Origin: Dasyornis broadbenti
Taxonomy: Eukaryota > Chordata > Aves > Passeriformes > Dasyornithidae
Direction: 5' to 3'
NCBI GenBank assembly: GCA_013397935.1
Contig: VZRN01002948.1
Location: 503,956-567,955 of the forward strand
Length of the DNA: 64,000 nucleotides
Shown here in pieces: positions 62,763-64,000 of this stretch (position 1 is its first letter; each line of letters starts with the position of its first letter). The notes under the pieces were generated by a model. It made no database searches and was not told the origin of the DNA. It saw only the letters and a list, made by a program, of their open reading frames with translations. Made by a program: the position numbers and the translations under genes.

Positions 62763-64000
62763 CTGCTCAGGCAAAAGGAAGAAAAAGAAAAGGTGACTGT
62801 TACGATTTTACACGAGCATGTAAACACTATTTTTATATTTATGTCTGTCATAAACCTTAAACTCAAGTATCTAACTTTAAATGTGCCTTGTATTATTCTG
62901 CTAAAGTATGATGAGTGGAAAGTGACCTACGTGCTTTCAATTTTGATTTGTGCATTGGAAATATTTGTGTGGGAAAACCGATTCTCATGCTGAAATATTA
63001 CTGAGTAAAAATATTTCTTCCTTACCTCTCTTAGTGTAAAAATTTTGGTACTACTAAAATCAGAGTAAGTATCATTTTTAAAATGTGATTTTGCTACAAT
63101 TGCAGGATTAAACAGGCTATAAAATGTCTAGCTCAAACTAGTCAGGTTAAGAAACTAAAACAGAACATTCTTTTGCCAAGCACAACACCTTGCCTCTTTT
63201 TGTTGCAAATATTACATGTCATATTTCTCAAGAAAGATTTACATATTCGTATATCAAGTATTGTATTACTTGGATAGATTCTCATAGACTTAGGAGAGAA
63301 CTGAAGCAGATTTCAGCTTTTTTTGTCCACCTGCCACTTTACTACATTATGATCCTTATGTTGTTACTCAAACAATGTGCTATTAATGTTATCAGAAGAG
63401 TGTTTTGAATAGCCTGTTGCACAATGTGTACCTTTAAACAACTGTATTTGCAATCATGTGTTACCTAACCTAATATAAAAGATTTTTATAACACAAGTGA
63501 GAGGTTTGCAAATCCATTTGGATAGAGTACTCAGTAAAGGAAATTTTCAATAGGAAAAGTTTCTTCATTGCAAGGGCTGTGAAGCATTGGAACAGGCTGC
63601 TCGGCAAAGTGGTAGAGTCACAGTCCCTGGAGGTATTAAAAAGTCTTAAAAAGTATTAAAAAGTAGATGTGGCTCTTAGGGCCATGGTTTATTTCTGGAC
63701 TTGGCAGCTCTGGGTTAACAGCTGGACCTGATGATCTTTGAGACCTTTTCCAACCTAAATGATTCTATGAAGGCTGACCTAGATGAAAGGATCCTTATAT
63801 TCTGTGCTGCAAATTCAGCTTCCAATTTCACATAAATACAGTTCTATCAAAAAAAGTTACACTAGCATGCATTGCACAAAGGATGGGCTGATCTTTCCAA
63901 CATATTTTCTGAGTTTTAGCAGCACTTCTAAAGCAGAATCAGATTTGTTGTAAAGCTTTTTTTTAAAAAAAACCCTGGAATTTTATTTCAAGTGAGGAAA
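62763..64000. other. titin intron, 5' part of window
   Basis: Contains the CR1 fragment below. The first half of the split Ig domain is expected further upstream, and I see no convincing exon here. Confidence 0.5.
63545..63771 (+). mobile_element. CR1 LINE 3' fragment
   Basis: The plus strand matches the 3' end of avian/reptilian CR1: GCATTGGAACAGGCTGC, GTCCCTGGAGG, GATGTGGCTCTTAGGGCCAT, CTTTTCCAACCTAAATGATT and a terminal ATTCTATGA. It is 5'-truncated and diverged, oriented opposite to titin. A small TTAAAAAG triplication is present near 63638-63662. Confidence 0.85.

Noticed and set aside
63024..63060. Short segment with GTAAGG donor, considered as the first half of the split Ig domain
   Set aside because: Only 28 nt long with no Ig strand A/B residues and an in-frame stop in the required phase.
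1..64000. tRNA, rRNA, CRISPR, operon or defence-system content
   Set aside because: No such signals; the window is a single eukaryotic gene with introns throughout.

Overview
This window is one continuous stretch of a vertebrate titin gene (TTN), transcribed on the minus strand, so the transcript runs from coordinate 64000 down to 1. A decayed CR1 retroposon 3' end at about 63545-63771 and the sequence character point to a bird; I cannot name the species. No other gene was found. Every coding call is an exon with its own acceptor and donor. With few exceptions (inside N2A, and the novex-3 stop) introns are phase 1: exons end in G before GT, and the next begins with two bases completing a Glu, Ala, Val or Asp codon.

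Layout in transcript order. (1) 62762-58234: the end of the constitutive proximal I-band, starting with the second half of a split Ig domain. Next come exons matching novex-1 (125 residues) and novex-2 (193 residues), then a 173-residue linker/Ig exon and a 19-residue acidic exon. (2) 57159-51032: a 6.1 kb exon that ends in a stop codon, the novex-3 terminal exon, with six Ig domains, a Lys/Glu-rich stretch and two tandem-repeat tracts. (3) 46873-44333: the N2B exon (Ig, Ig, unique sequence of about 500 residues, Ig). (4) 43660-41747: one single-Ig and one double-Ig exon. (5) 41285-14176: fifty consecutive one-exon Ig domains arranged as 6+6+6+10+10+10+2. (6) 13193-10141: the N2A element (Ig, unique insertion, three Ig domains, the last split over two exons). 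(7) 10026-1: short PEVK exons, continuing past the window edge.

Functionally this is titin's extensible I-band. Alternative splicing chooses how many tandem Ig and PEVK exons are kept and so sets muscle stiffness; the novex-3 exon instead ends the protein early. N2B and N2A are the spring and signalling elements used in cardiac and skeletal isoforms.

I see no unknown biological system. The items worth a second look are: a +1 frameshift in one tandem Ig exon (35614-35893); two decayed PEVK exons; a PEVK exon whose ancestral acceptor seems lost; a 341-bp element with terminal inverted repeats and TA flanks just upstream of novex-3; a polypyrimidine tract of about 110 nt at the first tandem Ig exon; position-specific loss of core cysteines in the Ig super-repeats; and two tandem repeats in novex-3. 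Homology statements rest on recognised family motifs, not on a database search.
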